Shown here in pieces: positions 1 to 7,672 of a stretch of 17,428 bases of DNA. Within the stretch, counting starts at the first letter, position 1; every line of letters starts with the position of its first letter. The notes under the pieces are model-generated. The model saw nothing but the letters and a program-made list of their open reading frames with translations, ran no database searches and was not told the origin of the DNA. The DNA comes from Bacteroidota bacterium (GTDB lineage Bacteria > Bacteroidota > Bacteroidia > Bacteroidales > Prolixibacteraceae), in the NCBI GenBank assembly GCA_013203755.1, contig JABMPI010000396.1, positions 1 to 17,428 on the forward strand, given 5' to 3'. Made by a program: the position numbers and the translations under genes.

Positions 1-78
1 CCCATTCCGAACAGAGAAGTTAAGCCCGCCAGCGCCGATGGTACTGCGTAACAGTGGGAGAGTAGGTCGCTGCCAACT
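1..78 (+). rRNA. rrf: 5S ribosomal RNA, 3' portion (5' end outside window)
   Basis: The first bases read as the interior and 3' end of a bacterial 5S rRNA. They include the conserved loop around CCGAACAGAGAAGTTAAGCC and the segment GGGAGAGTAGGTCGCTGCCAA near the 3' end. About 78 nt are present of a usual 110-120, so the 5' third lies outside the window. The 3' end is set by family resemblance and is good to a few bases. It is followed within ten bases by an intrinsic terminator, as expected for the last gene of a 16S-23S-5S operon whose other genes would lie to the left. Confidence 0.95.
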
Positions 79-84
79 TTACCG

Positions 85-117
85 AAGCCCGTGTTCTTTT
101 GAGCACGGGCTTTTTTA
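85..117 (+). terminator. Intrinsic terminator of the rRNA operon
   Basis: A GC-rich stem, AGCCCGTGTTC (86-96) with GAGCACGGGCT (101-111), closes a TTTT loop. It contains one G-U pair and is otherwise perfect; A85-T112 can extend it. A T-run with one interruption follows directly (111-120). It lies just after the 5S 3' end and should stop rRNA operon transcription before the porin gene. Confidence 0.93.
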
Positions 118-162
118 TTTGAAAAAAACGTGTTAATTATAGTGAAAAATTTGAAAGATATA

Positions 163-192
163 ATTGGCACTCCAAAGGTTTTTTTAGTTTTG
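163..192 (+). promoter_or_regulatory. Bacteroidota-type promoter for the porin-mltF pair
   Basis: TAGTTTTG at 185-192 fits the Bacteroidota -7 consensus TAnnTTTG exactly. ATTG at 163-166 supplies a -33-like TTG with an 18-base spacer, inside the known 17-23 range. Transcription would start near 197-200 and leave a leader of about 15 nt before the ATG at 213. This position also rules out the in-frame GTG at 192 as the translation start. It is a pattern match with no experimental support. Confidence 0.65.
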
Positions 193-212
193 TGTTGCTA
201 AGTTATAATTGC

Positions 213-2171
213 ATGTTAAAAGCAAAATTTATATTTATTCTTTTGTGTTTTCTTATTTTTATTCCAACAATCATATTTGGGCAATCCAGAGATGAATTTA
301 GAATGGAAGGTGAACCTGGGATGGAAGAGGAGACTAATCTTGAAACAAAAAAGAACGAAATGGATTCTAGAATTGGAATGTGGAATATGAAGGGTTACGG
401 GGCATTCCAAGACTCTATAACCTTGGATACCACGCTTGATATATTTCATCTTTATCACCCGGTGTATAAGGAGGTTTTAACGGCGTCTTATTTGGGCAAT
501 TTCGGAAATCCGTATTTAAATAATGATTTTTTTGGAAGAGAATCCAACGTAGATTTTTTGTTTGTAAAATCCCGGGAGGCATATCTATTAATCCCGGCTA
601 CAATAGAATACTATAATACAACCACTCCTTTTACGAGACTCGAATTTAGTCAAAGCGAAAATAAGGCACGTAAAAGCGAACAGCGATTTAACGTACTGCA
701 CTCGCAAAATGCAAGTCCATATTTAAACTTCACATTTCGTTTTGATCAAGCAAAATCAGTTGGGCAATATAATGACCAGAAAAGTAGTAATAACTTTGTA
801 ACCCTTTATTCAAGCTATAATAAAGACAATTGGAATATTTATTCCGGTTTTATTTCTAATTCAATTAAAAGTGAGGAAAATGGAGGATTAACTGATGAGA
901 CCACTATATTAGAACCAGAAGCCACTGAGTATTTAAATGTTAATTTAAATGCTAGTAAAAGTAGTTTTAACAGTACATATTTTTTTAATAATAGTGAATA
1001 TCAAATTGGAGAATATATTGAAATTAATGATTCTTTGGAATATTTCAGACCCATTGTTGGACTTATGTATTCTTTCCAGTATGAGAGGCACAAGCAGGAG
1101 TTTTTGGAGGAGGAAGAAAATGATACTCTTTTTTGGGATAATAGTTGGTATGGCGATGACTATATAAACGATTCCATTTGTTTTAATAAATTAAGTAACA
1201 CTTTTCAGATAAAACAATATGAGAATGGAAACCGGAAAGTTAGTTTTGGTAAACGTGCATTTTTAGGGCATGAATTTGTGCGAGGATCAACACCTGGCAT
1301 TAACGCAGAGTTATCTAACAGACAAGAAATTAAATATTCGAATCTATTTGTTGGTGGTGGTATTTTTAGACAAACAGGTAAGTTTTGGAATTGGAATTTT
1401 GACGGGAAAATATATTTACTTGGTAGAAATATCGGGCAAACCGAGTTAAATGGAACAATTTCGAAGCCAATTACTTTCTTTAGCGATTCGTTAGCAGCAC
1501 TTGTTTTTGGTGGATCAATTGAAAATTTGGTGGCAGATCCATTTCAAGAAGAGTTTTATTCGAACCATATTAAGTGGGATAACAACTTTAACATGGAACA
1601 ACGTATGACGGCCGATGGTAAGTTTGTTTCAGAAAAACGAAAACTTAAAATTGGGGCGAAATACGCAATTATAAATAACTTTATTTATAACGATACGCTG
1701 GGTATTCCAACTCAAACAAATAAGGAATTAATTGTTCTTTCGGCGTATTTAGATAAAGATTTCAATTATAGAAAATTGCATTTCAGAACTCGGTTATTGT
1801 GGCAAAAAGCTTCAAACCAAGACTTGGTTCATTTACCCGATTTGTCAGCGTTTGTTTCAACTTATTTCCAGTTTGTTGTATCAAAGGTGCTTTATACTCA
1901 AATTGGGGCTGATGCCAGATACAACACAAAGTACTACGCCGATGCTTATGCACCATCAACAGGGTTATTTCACCTTCAGAACAAAAAAAAATATGGCAAT
2001 TTCCCATATATGGATGTTTATGTAAATGCTCGGTTAAAAAGAACGACTATCTTCTTTAACTTGATGAATATAGGAACTAATTTTATAAACCGGGAATATA
2101 TTACAACACCCACTTATCCAATGAACCGGTCTACATATAGATTTGGAGTTTCGTGGGCATTTTACGATTAA
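213..2171 (+). CDS. Putative outer-membrane porin (Porin_10-like beta-barrel)
   Basis: The protein has 652 residues. It starts with a signal peptide: MLKAK, a hydrophobic run of about 17 residues, then a likely cleavage after FG before QSRDEF. The rest is rich in aromatic residues and alternating strands, and it ends in a strand with a terminal aromatic motif (RFGVSWAFYD), as in outer-membrane barrels. Phrases such as DTTLDIFHLYHP and the LGNFGNPY segment near the N-terminus resemble the Bacteroidota 'putative porin' family. Substrate is unknown. I chose ATG 213 over the upstream GTG at 192 because the GTG lies inside the -7 promoter element and would put seven extra residues before the signal peptide. 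The stop overlaps the next start by one base (TAATG), so the two genes are probably translationally coupled. The family call rests on recognition by eye; the outer-membrane barrel call is firmer than the transport role. Confidence 0.78.
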   Translation: MLKAKFIFILLCFLIFIPTIIFGQSRDEFRMEGEPGMEEETNLETKKNEMDSRIGMWNMKGYGAFQDSITLDTTLDIFHLYHPVYKEVLTASYLGNFGNPYLNNDFFGRESNVDFLFVKSREAYLLIPATIEYYNTTTPFTRLEFSQSENKARKSEQRFNVLHSQNASPYLNFTFRFDQAKSVGQYNDQKSSNNFVTLYSSYNKDNWNIYSGFISNSIKSEENGGLTDETTILEPEATEYLNVNLNASKSSFNSTYFFNNSEYQIGEYIEINDSLEYFRPIVGLMYSFQYERHKQEFLEEEENDTLFWDNSWYGDDYINDSICFNKLSNTFQIKQYENGNRKVSFGKRAFLGHEFVRGSTPGINAELSNRQEIKYSNLFVGGGIFRQTGKFWNWNFDGKIYLLGRNIGQTELNGTISKPITFFSDSLAALVFGGSIENLVADPFQEEFYSNHIKWDNNFNMEQRMTADGKFVSEKRKLKIGAKYAIINNFIYNDTLGIPTQTNKELIVLSAYLDKDFNYRKLHFRTRLLWQKASNQDLVHLPDLSAFVSTYFQFVVSKVLYTQIGADARYNTKYYADAYAPSTGLFHLQNKKKYGNFPYMDVYVNARLKRTTIFFNLMNIGTNFINREYITTPTYPMNRSTYRFGVSWAFYD

Positions 2172-3607
2172 TGATACTACTTTTCAAATATAAATTCCCC
2201 TCATTTAAATTCATATCCCTTATTTTGGCGATAATGATTTTGTTTTCATGTAATCGGGCAGCTAAACAGAAGGATGTCAATTCTGAAAAGGCCAACATTA
2301 AAAATGATTTACAGCGAATAAAAGACTCTGGTGTTTTACGGGCAGTTGTTGATTATAATTCAACCAACTATTTTGTTTACCGCGGCAAACCAATGGGATT
2401 TAAATACGACCTTTTGCAGGAGTTGTGCAGGGATTTAGGAGTGGAACTTGAAATAGTTGTTAGTAATAATTTAAGTGAAACATTCGAAGGGTTAAAAAAT
2501 AATCGATTCGATTTGGTTGCTAAGAGTTTAACCGTAACTAAAGAGCGGAGCGAGGAAATTGATTTTACTGTTCCCATACATCAAACCAGACAGGTTTTGG
2601 TACAACGTGCAAAAAACGGAAATATTGAAGGTGCGGAATATATAAGTTCAACTTTAGAACTTTCAGGCAAAAAAATATACGTACAAAAAAATACTTCGTA
2701 CTACAATCGATTGGTTAATCTTTCTGACGAAATAGGAAGTAATATTGACATTGTAGAGGACTCGATTTATGGAGTTGAGCAACTTGTAGCTTTAGTGGCG
2801 GAAGGTAAAATTGATTATACTGTTTGCGACGAAAATATAGCAAAGTTGAATAAGACGTATTATTCGAATTTAGATGTTTCCTTAAAAGTAAGTTTTGGTC
2901 AGAATATTGCGTGGGCAGTTCGAAAAGACTCGGATGAATGGAAACGGTTTATGGACGAGTGGATTAGCTCTTTTAAAGAGACAAATTTATACGCTTTACT
3001 TTATCATAAATATTTTGAAAGCCCAAGAATAGCAAAAAGAATGGATTCCGATTTTCATAGTATTTCAGGAGGAAAAATATCTCAGTACGATAAAATAATT
3101 AAGGAGCTGGCTAACGAATCCAATTGGGATTGGCGATTAATTGCTTCCGTAATTTATCATGAGTCGAGATTTGAAGCTGATGCAGGTTCCTGGGTGGGAG
3201 CTTATGGATTGATGCAATTGATGCCCTCAACTGCAAAACGGCTTGGAGTGGAAAACTACAAGGATCCGCAACAAAATATTAAAGCAGGAATACTCTTTTT
3301 GAATTGGCTGAATAATCAGTTTATGGAATCTATCCCAGATTCAACAGAGCGTGTTAAATTTGTTCTGGCCTCGTATAATATTGGAATGGGGCACGTGCAA
3401 GATGCACAGCGGTTGGCAAATAAATACGAGAAAAATAGTCATGTTTGGGATGATAACGTAGCCTTTTTTCTCCGGAATAAGTCGGCCGAAAAATACTACA
3501 AAGACCCCGTAGTTCGTTATGGATATTGTAGAGGAGAAGAGGCTTTTGATTATGTTAATCGGGTAACTGGCAATTACAACCACTTTCTAAATGTTATTGA
3601 TGAATAG
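2171..3607 (+). CDS. mltF: MltF-type membrane-bound lytic murein transglycosylase (lipoprotein)
   Basis: The protein has 478 residues from ATG 2171. An N-terminal hydrophobic segment ends in a lipobox-like LFSC with Cys27, so it is probably a lipoprotein. Residues about 45-285 form a family-3 solute-binding (amino-acid-binding-like) domain: it opens IKDSGVLRAVVDY and contains the SLTVTKERSEEIDFTVP signature. Residues about 305-450 form an SLT lytic transglycosylase domain with catalytic Glu331 in YHESRF, the GLMQLMPSTA motif (about 346-355) and ASYNIGMGH (about 400-408). This two-domain order is that of MltF, which cleaves the MurNAc-GlcNAc bond to give 1,6-anhydro ends; in that family the binding-like domain is regulatory. 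An in-frame GTG at 2153 would lie inside the porin gene, so ATG 2171, coupled through TAATG, is preferred. The 3' end overlaps the convergent Nudix gene by 14 bases. Confidence 0.9.
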   Translation: MILLFKYKFPSFKFISLILAIMILFSCNRAAKQKDVNSEKANIKNDLQRIKDSGVLRAVVDYNSTNYFVYRGKPMGFKYDLLQELCRDLGVELEIVVSNNLSETFEGLKNNRFDLVAKSLTVTKERSEEIDFTVPIHQTRQVLVQRAKNGNIEGAEYISSTLELSGKKIYVQKNTSYYNRLVNLSDEIGSNIDIVEDSIYGVEQLVALVAEGKIDYTVCDENIAKLNKTYYSNLDVSLKVSFGQNIAWAVRKDSDEWKRFMDEWISSFKETNLYALLYHKYFESPRIAKRMDSDFHSISGGKISQYDKIIKELANESNWDWRLIASVIYHESRFEADAGSWVGAYGLMQLMPSTAKRLGVENYKDPQQNIKAGILFLNWLNNQFMESIPDSTERVKFVLASYNIGMGHVQDAQRLANKYEKNSHVWDDNVAFFLRNKSAEKYYKDPVVRYGYCRGEEAFDYVNRVTGNYNHFLNVIDE

Positions 3608-4220
3608 CCTCGTGTTGTGCTAAAACATCATAAAATTCTGAAAGAATCATAGCTGTTGCTCCCCAAATTATTTCGCCTTCAAATTTTATACAAGGAACAT
3701 TGAGTTTTCCTGTTTTAGTTTCCAATTCAACCTGATCGAAATTGTTTTTGTAATTGAATAAAGGAAATAAGACAATTTTATCGACCTCATTTTTATTTAT
3801 CTCGAATTTGGGTTTTGCGTCTAGCCATCCAATAAATGGGTGAATAAGAAAGCGACTAACATCAACATAAAGTTCGGAGAGTTTGCCAAGTATTTTTATA
3901 TTTTCGGTTTGAATCCCTATTTCTTCTGAAGTTTCGCGAAATGCTGTTTCCAAAGCAGTTTCGTTTTCCTCAATCTTCCCCCCGGGAAGTGCAATTTGCC
4001 CGGCATGGTGTCTCATGTGTTTTGGGCGCTTTATCAAACAAGCAACTAATTCATTATTTTCGGGGAACAATAGCAATAAAACGCTGCTGTTTTTAACACG
4101 TATTTTGTCGGATGGAGGAATAGTTAAATTTCGATTTTCGGGCAGCATTTTTCGATGTGCGACTGAGCCTGGAAGTTTTTGATTAAAAGCATCTATAATA
4201 TCTTGAGATAGAATTGTCAT
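3594..4220 (-). CDS. CoA pyrophosphatase-type Nudix hydrolase
   Basis: The protein has 208 residues from the ATG at 4218-4220; a TTG five codons upstream is a less likely start. It has a full Nudix box, G81-x5-E87-x7-R95-E96-x2-E99-E100-x-G102, for Mg2+ binding and diphosphate hydrolysis. Just before it lies the UPF0035-type signature seen in CoA-specific members (LIKRPKHMRHHAGQIALPGG). That family (NudL/YeaB, Pcd1) cleaves coenzyme A or its derivatives to 3',5'-ADP and 4'-phosphopantetheine, probably in the cytoplasm. It is the last gene of the reverse-strand run; 85 bases separate it from the upstream permease gene, so it may have its own promoter. Its last 14 bases overlap the mltF 3' end. 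Substrate specificity is inferred from the motif alone. Confidence 0.88.
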   Translation of the reverse strand: MTILSQDIIDAFNQKLPGSVAHRKMLPENRNLTIPPSDKIRVKNSSVLLLLFPENNELVACLIKRPKHMRHHAGQIALPGGKIEENETALETAFRETSEEIGIQTENIKILGKLSELYVDVSRFLIHPFIGWLDAKPKFEINKNEVDKIVLFPLFNYKNNFDQVELETKTGKLNVPCIKFEGEIIWGATAMILSEFYDVLAQHEAIHQ

Positions 4221-4305
4221 TTGGTAAAAATACAAAAAATAGCTTCTTCAATGTTGCCATTTTCTAATCAACTCAAAAGGAGAAACTTGAATTTGCGAAA
4301 CCGAT

Positions 4306-5559
4306 TCAATCAAACCGAATAGTTTTATCGGGCGAAATTTTACTAATAAGGTAGCTGGGAATAAGCAACATTAGGGTTGTAATAGAAATACTTGCGATGT
4401 TTAATAATAGTAAGTGAACCAGAGAAAAATTCATAGGAACCACATCTACATAATAAGTAGTGGGATCTAATTTTATAATATTAAATGTTTTTTGAATAAG
4501 AATAATTCCAATGCCAATAATATTTCCCCATAACAAACCACGGCCGGTTAAGAAAAAAGAGAGGTAAAGAAAAACTTTTCTGATGTTCCAGTTTGGGCTG
4601 CCAAGTGCTTTTAGTACACCAATCATCGAACTTCGTTCGAGAATAAGTACAAGTAAACCCGAAATCATATTAAATCCAGCCACCAAAATCATCAGAATCA
4701 GAAGTACCCAAACATTCATATCGAGTATAGATAGCCAATCAAAAATTTGAGGATAAAGCCGTGTAATACTTTCAGTTCGCAATATTGTATTGTTGTCTTC
4801 TCTGTATTCAACAACTGTATTTCTTACTTGCTGTTCAATATTTTCAATGTCGTTAAAGTCGTTAACTTCAATTTCAAATCCACTAATTTCATCCTCTTTC
4901 CAATCGTTTAACCTTCTAACTTGTTTTATGTCGCCAAGTACAAAAAGGTTGTCGAATTCTTCTAAGCCGGTGCGATAAATGCCGCAAATATCGAACTGAC
5001 GCAATCGTGGGAAGGTTTCATTTTCATGAATAAAATAAAATACAGCCGACTCGTTTAGCTTTAATTTTAACAATTTCGAAACTTGTTCCGAAAGCAAAAT
5101 TTCGTTTGTTCGAGTCGTGTCATTGAGCTGTGGCAATCGGCCTTCAATTATATTTTTTTTGAAAAAGTCCCAGTTATAAGTGTTGTCTACCCCTTTAAAA
5201 ACAATGCCCTGAATGTACTCGTCGGTTTTAATCATTCCGGTTTTAGTACCAAAAGCTTGCACTTTATTTATTCCCTCAATATTTGCAAGTTTCTGTAAAA
5301 AGGGTTGGTTTTTTGAAATTGGAGATAACTCGTATGAATTTTTTGAATTGAAATTTACAACCTGAATATGAGATCCAAATCCAATAACTTTATTTCTTAC
5401 TTCACTCTTAAATCCTGTAACAACTGCAACGGAAATAAGCATAACTGCAAATCCGAGTGCAATGCCAAACAGTGCAATCCGAATTATTTTTTGCGATAAA
5501 AATTGTTTGTTTGTTTTATCAAAAAATAACCTGCGCGAAATAAAAAGTTCGGTATTCAT
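4306..5559 (-). CDS. LolC/LolE-type ABC transporter permease (FtsX-like)
   Basis: The protein has 417 residues. The membrane layout is that of lipoprotein-releasing permeases: TM1 at about 26-48, a large periplasmic domain at about 50-275, then TM2 (about 283-305), TM3 (about 328-355) and TM4 (about 379-403). The N-terminus (LFISRRLFF, then GIALGFAVMLISVAVVTGFK) is typical of LolC/LolE, as is the cytoplasmic coupling segment ERSSMIGVLKALGSPNWNIRKVF at about 308-330. LolCDE extracts lipoproteins from the inner membrane for delivery to LolA. No ATPase gene is adjacent, so the LolD partner must be encoded elsewhere. It lies 47 bases after the flippase-like gene and is probably co-transcribed with it. 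The FtsX/LolE fold is certain; lipoprotein release as the substrate role is inferred from family. Confidence 0.85.
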   Translation of the reverse strand: MNTELFISRRLFFDKTNKQFLSQKIIRIALFGIALGFAVMLISVAVVTGFKSEVRNKVIGFGSHIQVVNFNSKNSYELSPISKNQPFLQKLANIEGINKVQAFGTKTGMIKTDEYIQGIVFKGVDNTYNWDFFKKNIIEGRLPQLNDTTRTNEILLSEQVSKLLKLKLNESAVFYFIHENETFPRLRQFDICGIYRTGLEEFDNLFVLGDIKQVRRLNDWKEDEISGFEIEVNDFNDIENIEQQVRNTVVEYREDNNTILRTESITRLYPQIFDWLSILDMNVWVLLILMILVAGFNMISGLLVLILERSSMIGVLKALGSPNWNIRKVFLYLSFFLTGRGLLWGNIIGIGIILIQKTFNIIKLDPTTYYVDVVPMNFSLVHLLLLNIASISITTLMLLIPSYLISKISPDKTIRFD

Positions 5560-5606
5560 TTATCTGAGTTTCAAGTGCCAAGTTCAAAATACGAATGTTT
5601 TAGATA

Positions 5607-6620
5607 CTAGCTTTCAATTTTTTCCTCTGGCAAAACATCATTTCGTTGATTAATAAACGGAAGAATTAGCATAGAAATTATTCCAATCAGAATAATCATT
5701 GCCGTCATTGATTCGTGAGCAACTAAAGCGAAAATTCCACCATTTATTTTAGCTACCCCATACAATGCAAGAGCTTCACTTGCCATAAAATGGTATGCGC
5801 CAAATCCTCCCTGCACCGGGGCAACCATTCCAAAACTAGCCATTACAAATGTTGTTAATCCGGCAACTGGGTTTAAGTCGCGGGTAAAATCGAAGGCAAA
5901 AAATATTACGTAAAGCATAATGTAATACATCCCCCAAATAAAAATGGAATGAAAATAGAACCAAGCTTTTCTTTCAATTGAGCGAATGGAAATAAATCCT
6001 TCCTTAAAGTTTTTTAGGATACCGATAATTTTTTTGAAAAATGCGGTGTTTTTAAATGCCTTTCTAAATACAAGAAATAGGATAAAAAGTATAATTACAC
6101 CCACAATTAAATATGGCGAAGTAAGCGTAGTACTTAATTTTTCCTGAATTTCAGGATTTTGTTTTATGAACCGGACCATTTTACCGAATTGCGAGAAAAA
6201 GACAACTCCTAATAATATTAGAAGCGAAATCATATCAACAAGTCGTTCGGCAACAACGGTTCCAACCAACTTTGTAAATGATATTTTTTCGTATTTCGAT
6301 AAAACGCCACATCTGGAAATTTCCCCCATTCGTGGGAGTGCTAGATTCATTAAATAGCCAACCATCACCGCTAAAAAAGAATTAATAAACCTTGGTTTAT
6401 GTCCAATTGGTTCTATCATTAATCCCCAGCGCAAAGTGCGGCTGATGTGGCTTAATAATCCAATTACTAACGAAACCACAACCCAAAAATAATTTACATC
6501 GTTTTTTAAAACCGATTTAATTGTTTCAAAATTCAGATCTTTGTAATAGTACCAGAAGATAGTGGCTCCGAGGCCAAAGAATGCCAGGAATTTCAGAATT
6601 TTTAAGGCTATTTTTTTCAT
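5607..6620 (-). CDS. Flippase-like integral membrane protein (LPG synthase TM-domain / UPF0104 family)
   Basis: The protein has 337 residues, with about eight hydrophobic segments and an Asn/Asp/Glu-rich cytoplasmic tail. It shows the conserved features of the lysylphosphatidylglycerol-synthase transmembrane family: HISRTLRW (about 58-65), NLALPRMGEISRC (about 92-104, with E100 and R103), VVAERLVDM (about 122-130, with E125 and D129) and the glycine-rich PVQGGFGAYH (about 268-277). It lacks the C-terminal aminoacyl-transferase domain of MprF, so it cannot itself make lysyl-PG. Stand-alone members are thought to flip or translocate lipids, including lipid-linked sugars (AglD-like). The substrate here is unknown. 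It is the first gene of a reverse-strand run with the LolE-type permease. An AT-rich 8-bp hairpin lies in its leader. Confidence 0.85.
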   Translation of the reverse strand: MKKIALKILKFLAFFGLGATIFWYYYKDLNFETIKSVLKNDVNYFWVVVSLVIGLLSHISRTLRWGLMIEPIGHKPRFINSFLAVMVGYLMNLALPRMGEISRCGVLSKYEKISFTKLVGTVVAERLVDMISLLILLGVVFFSQFGKMVRFIKQNPEIQEKLSTTLTSPYLIVGVIILFILFLVFRKAFKNTAFFKKIIGILKNFKEGFISIRSIERKAWFYFHSIFIWGMYYIMLYVIFFAFDFTRDLNPVAGLTTFVMASFGMVAPVQGGFGAYHFMASEALALYGVAKINGGIFALVAHESMTAMIILIGIISMLILPFINQRNDVLPEEKIES

Positions 6621-6634
6621 CTTATTATTTATGG

Positions 6635-6655
6635 TCTTATTTTAACGAAATAAGA
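6635..6655 (-). promoter_or_regulatory. Inverted repeat in the leader of the flippase-like gene
   Basis: TCTTATTT (6635-6642) and AAATAAGA (6648-6655) are perfect complements around a five-base centre. They sit 15 bases upstream of the flippase-like start codon. This could be an operator or a weak 5'-UTR hairpin; the pairing is mostly A-T, so RNA stability would be low. The sequence is certain, the function is not. Confidence 0.35.
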
Positions 6656-6736
6656 AGTAACTCCCAAATGAAAGAATCCCGGTTTTTGGGAAATAGAAAT
6701 ATTTGGTCGTTTCAAGCTTCCTAAATTTAAAGGCTG

Positions 6737-6744
6737 TATATTTG
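6737..6744 (+). promoter_or_regulatory. Candidate -7 element for rsmA-mgtE
   Basis: TATATTTG matches the Bacteroidota -7 consensus TAnnTTTG exactly. There is no TTTG or TTG at the usual 17-23-base distance; the nearest TTTG, at 6702-6705, is 31 bases away. A transcript from here would have a leader of about 150 nt. An alternative is AAATTTTG at 6833-6840, with TTTG at 6813-6816 and a 16-base spacer, which is weaker at the -7 but better placed. Which of the two is used cannot be decided from the sequence. Confidence 0.35.
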
Positions 6745-6783
6745 CCCGAATATTTTTTACCCGAATATTTATTATTTTCGGGT
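6745..6783. repeat. Clustered CCCGAA(TATTT) repeats in the divergent intergenic region
   Basis: CCCGAATATTT occurs twice in direct orientation, at 6745-6755 and 6760-6770 (15-base period). An inverted copy of the core, TTCGGG, lies at 6777-6782. The second and third copies form ACCCGAA/TTCGGGT with an 11-base loop (6759-6783). The cluster begins directly after the candidate -7 element TATATTTG. It looks like a possible operator; no long T-run follows, so a terminator is unlikely. Confidence 0.4.
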
Positions 6784-6901
6784 TGCGATATTAAAGGTTG
6801 TTTTAACAGCGATTTGTAGCGAACAAAAATATAAATTTTGTTTGGTTAATTTCCATAAAAAGGCAACTTAGTGGTAATAGAAACGAAAGAGGCGGAGAGT
6901 A

Positions 6902-7669
6902 ATGAGTTTTGTAAAAGCAAAAAAGAATTTGGGTCAACATTTTTTAATAGACCAGAATATTGCGTTAAAAATTGTCGACAGTCTTGGATCTGATACCAGA
7001 GACGTTCTGGAAGTTGGCCCAGGAATGGGAGTTTTAACTCAGTATTTACTCAAACGACCAGAGATTAATCTTCATGCAATTGAAATTGATCGCGAATCGG
7101 TTCGGTTCCTGCGAGAGAATCTTCAGGAATTAGAACACATTTGGTTAGAAGATTTTTTGAAATACGATTTTGCCGAAAAATTTCAGGGCGATTTTAGTAT
7201 AATTGGGAATTTCCCTTACAACATTTCATCTCAAATATTTTTTAAGGTTTTAGAAAACCGAAACCGAATTCCCGAAGTTGTTGGGATGATTCAAAAGGAA
7301 GTTGCCGAGCGAATTGCAGGTGGACATGGGAAAAAAACCTATGGTATTTTAAGTGTTTTGCTTCAGACTTATTATAGTATCGAATATTTGTTCACGGTAT
7401 CAGAACATGTGTTTGATCCACCGCCTAAAGTGAAGTCGGCAGTTATTCGGTTAAAAAGGAACAGTAGGACAGAATTACCTTGCAACGAAGTATTTTTTGT
7501 AAAAGTAGTAAAGGCTGCTTTTAATCAAAGGCGTAAAATGTTGAGGAATTCTTTAAAAGCAATATGCGAAAACCTTCCGGAAAATTATGCAACAAAAAGG
7601 CCAGAGCAACTTTCTGTTCAAGATTTTATTGATTTAACTGTTGCCATTGAAAACCTGGAAAAATTGTAA
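6902..7669 (+). CDS. rsmA: 16S rRNA (adenine1518-N6/adenine1519-N6)-dimethyltransferase
   Basis: The protein has 255 residues, full length for KsgA/RsmA. The substrate-side N-terminal motif NLGQHFL (9-15) is present. The SAM-binding motif I is VLEVGPGMGVLT (35-46), with an acidic residue at the end of the second strand (IEID, E61). The catalytic motif is NFPY (103-106), then NISSQ. C-terminal signatures are FDPPPKVKSAV (171-181) and FNQRRKMLRNSL (207-218). The enzyme dimethylates two adjacent adenines in the 3'-terminal helix of 16S rRNA during small-subunit maturation. The ATG at 6902 is preceded by a purine-rich GAGGCGGAGAGTA, which is unusual for this phylum and could help initiation. mgtE follows after three bases, so the two are almost surely co-transcribed. 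Confidence 0.97.
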   Translation: MSFVKAKKNLGQHFLIDQNIALKIVDSLGSDTRDVLEVGPGMGVLTQYLLKRPEINLHAIEIDRESVRFLRENLQELEHIWLEDFLKYDFAEKFQGDFSIIGNFPYNISSQIFFKVLENRNRIPEVVGMIQKEVAERIAGGHGKKTYGILSVLLQTYYSIEYLFTVSEHVFDPPPKVKSAVIRLKRNSRTELPCNEVFFVKVVKAAFNQRRKMLRNSLKAICENLPENYATKRPEQLSVQDFIDLTVAIENLEKL

Positions 7670-7672
7670 AGT

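Noticed and set aside
5560..5606. CAAGTGCCAAGT-like short repeat between the flippase-like gene and the LolE-type gene
   Set aside because: Two five-base copies in an AT-rich 47-base gap are within chance expectation and have no link to a promoter or terminator pattern.
7208..7219. NFPY in place of the common NLPY catalytic motif in RsmA
   Set aside because: Leu-to-Phe at this position is a natural variation in the family; the catalytic Asn and Tyr are kept, so there is no reason to suspect loss of activity.
7600..7672. Possible Mg2+-sensing riboswitch upstream of mgtE
   Set aside because: mgtE starts three bases after the rsmA stop, and the upstream sequence is rsmA coding sequence. There is no room for an M-box, and no such fold was apparent.
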